The notes below the pieces were generated by a model. That model searched no databases. It was given only the letters and a program-made list of their open reading frames with translations, and was not told where the DNA came from. The position numbers and the translations under genes were made by a program. A stretch of DNA of 39,649 bases from Podila epigama (Eukaryota; Mortierellomycota; Mortierellomycetes; Mortierellales; Mortierellaceae): contig JAAAVE010000034.1 in assembly GCA_015679605.1 (NCBI GenBank), positions 6,729 through 46,377 of the forward strand. Direction: 5' to 3'. Shown piece by piece: positions 36,813 through 39,649 of the stretch (position 1 is the first letter of the stretch; every line of letters starts with the position of its first letter).

Positions 36813-39232
36813 AAATATGAAAGTGAAGGGTGTCAGACATTTTCTACTTTTGCGTCTTTGTGAGAAACGACAGTTTGAAATGACAAGTTTTTCTCCATGC
36901 CATTGCCATGAGCACATGCCTTCTTTTTTGTTGACATCCTGCTTCATTTTCTTTTGGGTGTCTCGCAGCACGTCTGATTCCCGTTTTTTCTCGGACATTG
37001 CTGCTGAGGTACTTCGTGTGTCGAGTGCTGGTCTTGTCTGTTAGAAAGATATGTGAGACGTTGGCTTGTGTGGCTGTGGAAAAGCAAACAGCAAACAACA
37101 TTGTGACTGTCTCCTTGTGGAGAGTAAAGGCGAGAAATTTCGCCCGTGTTTGTGAATGGAGTGAAACAAAGGGCGCACGCGTTCATTTTTTCAAATTCTT
37201 GTTTGTCTCACTCCCAAGACATGCACCGCGTTGTAAAATAGGTCTGTTCAGTGTGCGTGGTATGAATGTGTGCGTGGAATCATGATTACGGGGACGCCAT
37301 TTTCATCCTCAGTGACCTTTCTTTGCTGCTTAATCTATTTTTGATTTTGCGCATGGTTTTAGTGTTATATTTTTTGTTATTTTCTCTTTCCCGCGCTGCA
37401 GAAGGAATGCTGGTGACCAGTAAAGCCTTGGTTCTATGGACCTCAATGCTGCAATATGAATCTTCATTATCAACATAGCTAAGGTGTCAACAGTCGTGAA
37501 CAAGAGAAATCAGCATATCACAAGAAATCATGCATGCAAGATGCGGATGGGAATGATTATGCCAGAAAAAAAAAATGCGCAAAATTGGCCGGTGCGGTGT
37601 GTTTATCAAAGCTTCAAAGATTTTTGGACAAAGGATGGGCTTGAAAATATTTCGCTCACAAAAAAAAGTCGTGGGATTACCTCATCCCACACTTGCTGGG
37701 AGAGGGTACCATGTTATCATGATGACCAACGTCTGAGAGTGTTTTTTTTGGGTTTGCTGCTTGAAGTTTGCTTGGTTGCTTGGTTGTTTGGACAGTTGGA
37801 CACTTATTTGGACACAAGATGTTTACTTGGAGCAGGGATTGTGGCAGTGGACAGGACAAGATGGCGTTTATTTTTCCTTCCTTCCAACATCTATCGCTCG
37901 CGGAGAAGATTCCCCCCTCGGGTTCCATCGCCCAATCATGCGAACGCCTCGAACCACCAAGTCTGCAGGAACGCGGACCGCTTGCCCAAAAGGTGATTTT
38001 TTTTTTTTGAATTTGAGCAAGGGCCCTTCTTTTCTTTCTTTTCAATCTATTTCCCACCTACTCTTTCGAGGGTTTATCTTTCTGTCATCCTTTTACACAT
38101 TTTGTGTTCTCAGCGCCCTTTCCTCTTCACCTCTGTAATTCACAGGTACGGCACGACTATGACAGAAGGGAGTGAGAGCGAGAGAGCTTGAGGTTGAGAA
38201 GGTCATTGTCCATTGACTTCATGGAACGAATGGTCATGAGCATGGTGTAAAAAAAAAACAGAGCATTCACTTTGACTGAGCTGTTAGCAAGAACCCGTTG
38301 GGAACATTCTCTGGGTGCGCGTGCACACTCCTCGGTTAGACCCCGATTTGAAACAGAAGACGACGAGACAGAAGAACGACGCGGCTGTATTGTGTGCTTT
38401 GCCCATGGATGGGCCCAAATGATGGATGTGACGGATAGAGGTGTAAAGAGGTGGCATGGTGTGGTGAGAAAAGGGATGATGACAACGACAAAATATACAT
38501 ATTTTCATGTTCACATTCATCATATCCATCATCCATCAGTGTGTTCTTTGAAACCTGGTGAGCATGATTTCTGGCTTTTGGTGTTTTGGACAAAAGCTGA
38601 CCAGGACAAGGACAATGGAAAAAAAAGTGAGCGGGAGGAAAGAGGTCCCAGCGGTTTCTTGCGTTGGGATGCGTTGAACACGATTTGTGTTGAATTGCGT
38701 TTCTCCCGCCATGGGGCTAGAGCGCTTTTTTTTTTTTTTTTAATGTCTTTTTTGGTGTTGACGATATGCATCCACTAATGGCAATTGCGCTTTTGATCGT
38801 CATTTCACACGCATCGTCATTCTTTCTTTCTTTCTCTTTTTCTGATTTCACATTCTCTCACTCAACCAACTCCAGAATCCCATCTTCTCATTGACTACCT
38901 CCTTTTCACACACATATTCATACCTTCTCTCTCTTATATCTGATAGCCACGTATCATATCAAGAGTTGTTTGTTCTCGCTCTCCCTTCATCCTCCTGCTT
39001 GGTACAACCTCAATACAACTCTCTCGATTATCGCGCCATCGATTTTGTCGCGTACAGGAGGACTGACTCTTTAACATCTATCTCTTCCTTTCTCTATCTT
39101 CCTACACATAAACTATCTTAATATCAGGTCCGCAAAACAACCCATTCACAAGTTTACCTTGCGGTCCGGTTCTTCCCCGCACCCTTGTAACTCGTACCAT
39201 TTGCTACCAACACATCATCAACATCATTATCC
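36813..39232. promoter_or_regulatory. 2.4-kb region without a convincing gene
   Basis: The largest gene-free stretch in the window lies between divergent PUS10 and the gene starting at 39233. Open frames of up to about 170 codons exist (for example 37484-37996 and 38272-38778, plus strand), but their composition looks random and they match nothing I know. The last 400 nt are pyrimidine-rich, as expected for a leader of the right-hand gene, and CAG/AG sites near 39127 could end a leader intron. A long regulated promoter or a non-coding transcript are both possible. Confidence 0.45.
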
Positions 39233-39649
39233 ATGGATCCTGAACAACCAAATGGCCAGACTCCACTGAACGTGGTCCCACCTCAAGTCGAAAATGAACA
39301 ACAGAACGGACTGGCAGTCGTCCCACCTCAGGCCGAAGTCGAACACCCAGTACCACAGATCCCAGGGCATGCTCGTCTTGAGGCTGCCGTAGGAAAGGCT
39401 GTTGGAGGCACCATCATTCCATCAGATATCTCTCCTGCAGACCAGCCAAACCTCGAGAAGCTCGAGGCTGCCAAGGCTGAGCAGGGCACGGCCGAGCCTG
39501 AACCTGCTCCCGTCACCCCCGAAGCCAAGGGCGAAAAACCCGTCCCTGTCGATGGCAATGGCGCTGTGCCCGAGAATCCCAAGAAGCGAACCGTCGGTGC
39601 CTATCCAGTCGAGACTCGCATCGGTTGGTTGGAAGCATACAAACGTACA
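39233..39649 (+). CDS. Start of an unrecognised gene, cut by the window edge
   Basis: An ATG at 39233 opens a frame that runs without a stop to the window end, 139 codons. The protein begins MDPEQPNGQTPLNVVPPQ, with two similar VVPPQ(V/A)E units. It continues as a Pro/Glu/Ala-rich, acidic and probably disordered N-terminus. Near the edge it turns basic and more structured (NPKKRTVGAYPVETRIGW). Codon use is biased toward C-ending codons, as in highly expressed genes such as YRA1 here. I cannot name the product. Only the N-terminus is present, and an intron may lie just beyond the edge. Confidence 0.7.
   Translation, partial: MDPEQPNGQTPLNVVPPQVENEQQNGLAVVPPQAEVEHPVPQIPGHARLEAAVGKAVGGTIIPSDISPADQPNLEKLEAAKAEQGTAEPEPAPVTPEAKGEKPVPVDGNGAVPENPKKRTVGAYPVETRIGWLEAYKRT

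Noticed and set aside
37484-37996. 170-codon open frame on the plus strand
   Set aside because: Composition looks random (Trp, Cys and Arg in odd mixtures), there is no family resemblance, and many overlapping open frames of similar length exist in this spacer.
38272-38778. 168-codon open frame on the plus strand
   Set aside because: Its end is a translated T run (FFFFF), there is no recognisable domain and no supporting splice or codon signal.

Overview
This is a eukaryotic, almost certainly fungal, window. It has thirteen well-supported protein-coding genes, one further gene cut by the right edge, one doubtful small gene and one tRNA. Most genes carry several short GT-AG introns, often with a run of T before the AG. 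The proteins are typically fungal: an MCD4 GPI ethanolamine-phosphate transferase, a family GT15 mannosyltransferase-like protein, a UapA-type purine permease, EMC6 and an SLP1/SUCO SUN-like protein. A PUS10 gene, a true S6-kinase layout and long Q/N/H/S-rich tracts suggest an early-diverging fungus, most likely Mortierellomycota or Mucoromycota. That placement is inference from gene content. All gene models were spliced by hand. Every junction given keeps the reading frame, but no transcript data were available.

Layout. 198-1679 (+): NYN/PIN-like nuclease with an acidic SUMO-interaction-like segment. 1940-4208 (+): RBBP4/MSI1/HAT2 WD40 histone chaperone. 4344-6921 (-): unrecognised single-pass membrane protein. 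7202-8294 (+): KTI12. 8460-8792 (-): EMC6. 9327-11301 (+): YRA1/ALYREF mRNA export adaptor with an 1100-nt intron. 11531-14849 (-): APC2, the cullin of the anaphase-promoting complex, in 13 exons. 15264-15346 (+): tRNA-Leu(AAG). 15595-17423 (-): GT15-like protein lacking residues conserved in the family. 17611-22582 (-): SLP1/SUCO. 23142-27260 (+): MCD4. 27504-30244 (-): S6 kinase of the AGC group. 30819-32752 (-): NCS2 purine permease. 33888-34238 (+): doubtful small gene, next to a perfect 28-bp palindrome. 34518-36812 (-): PUS10. 39233 to the end (+): start of an unrecognised gene behind about 2.4 kb without a convincing gene.

The genes are housekeeping functions rather than a cluster. Four act in the endoplasmic reticulum or Golgi (EMC6, SLP1, MCD4, GT15-like). 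Two act on tRNA (KTI12 through Elongator, PUS10), and others act in chromatin assembly, mRNA export, the cell cycle and TOR signalling. No mobile element, CRISPR array or new multigene system was found. The points most worth a second look are the GT15-like protein with altered catalytic motifs, the outsized YRA1 intron, the APC2 protein that stops before its C-terminal winged helix, the fungal PUS10, and the palindrome at 33817-33844. Ten N bases at 28856-28865 mark an assembly gap inside an S6-kinase intron.
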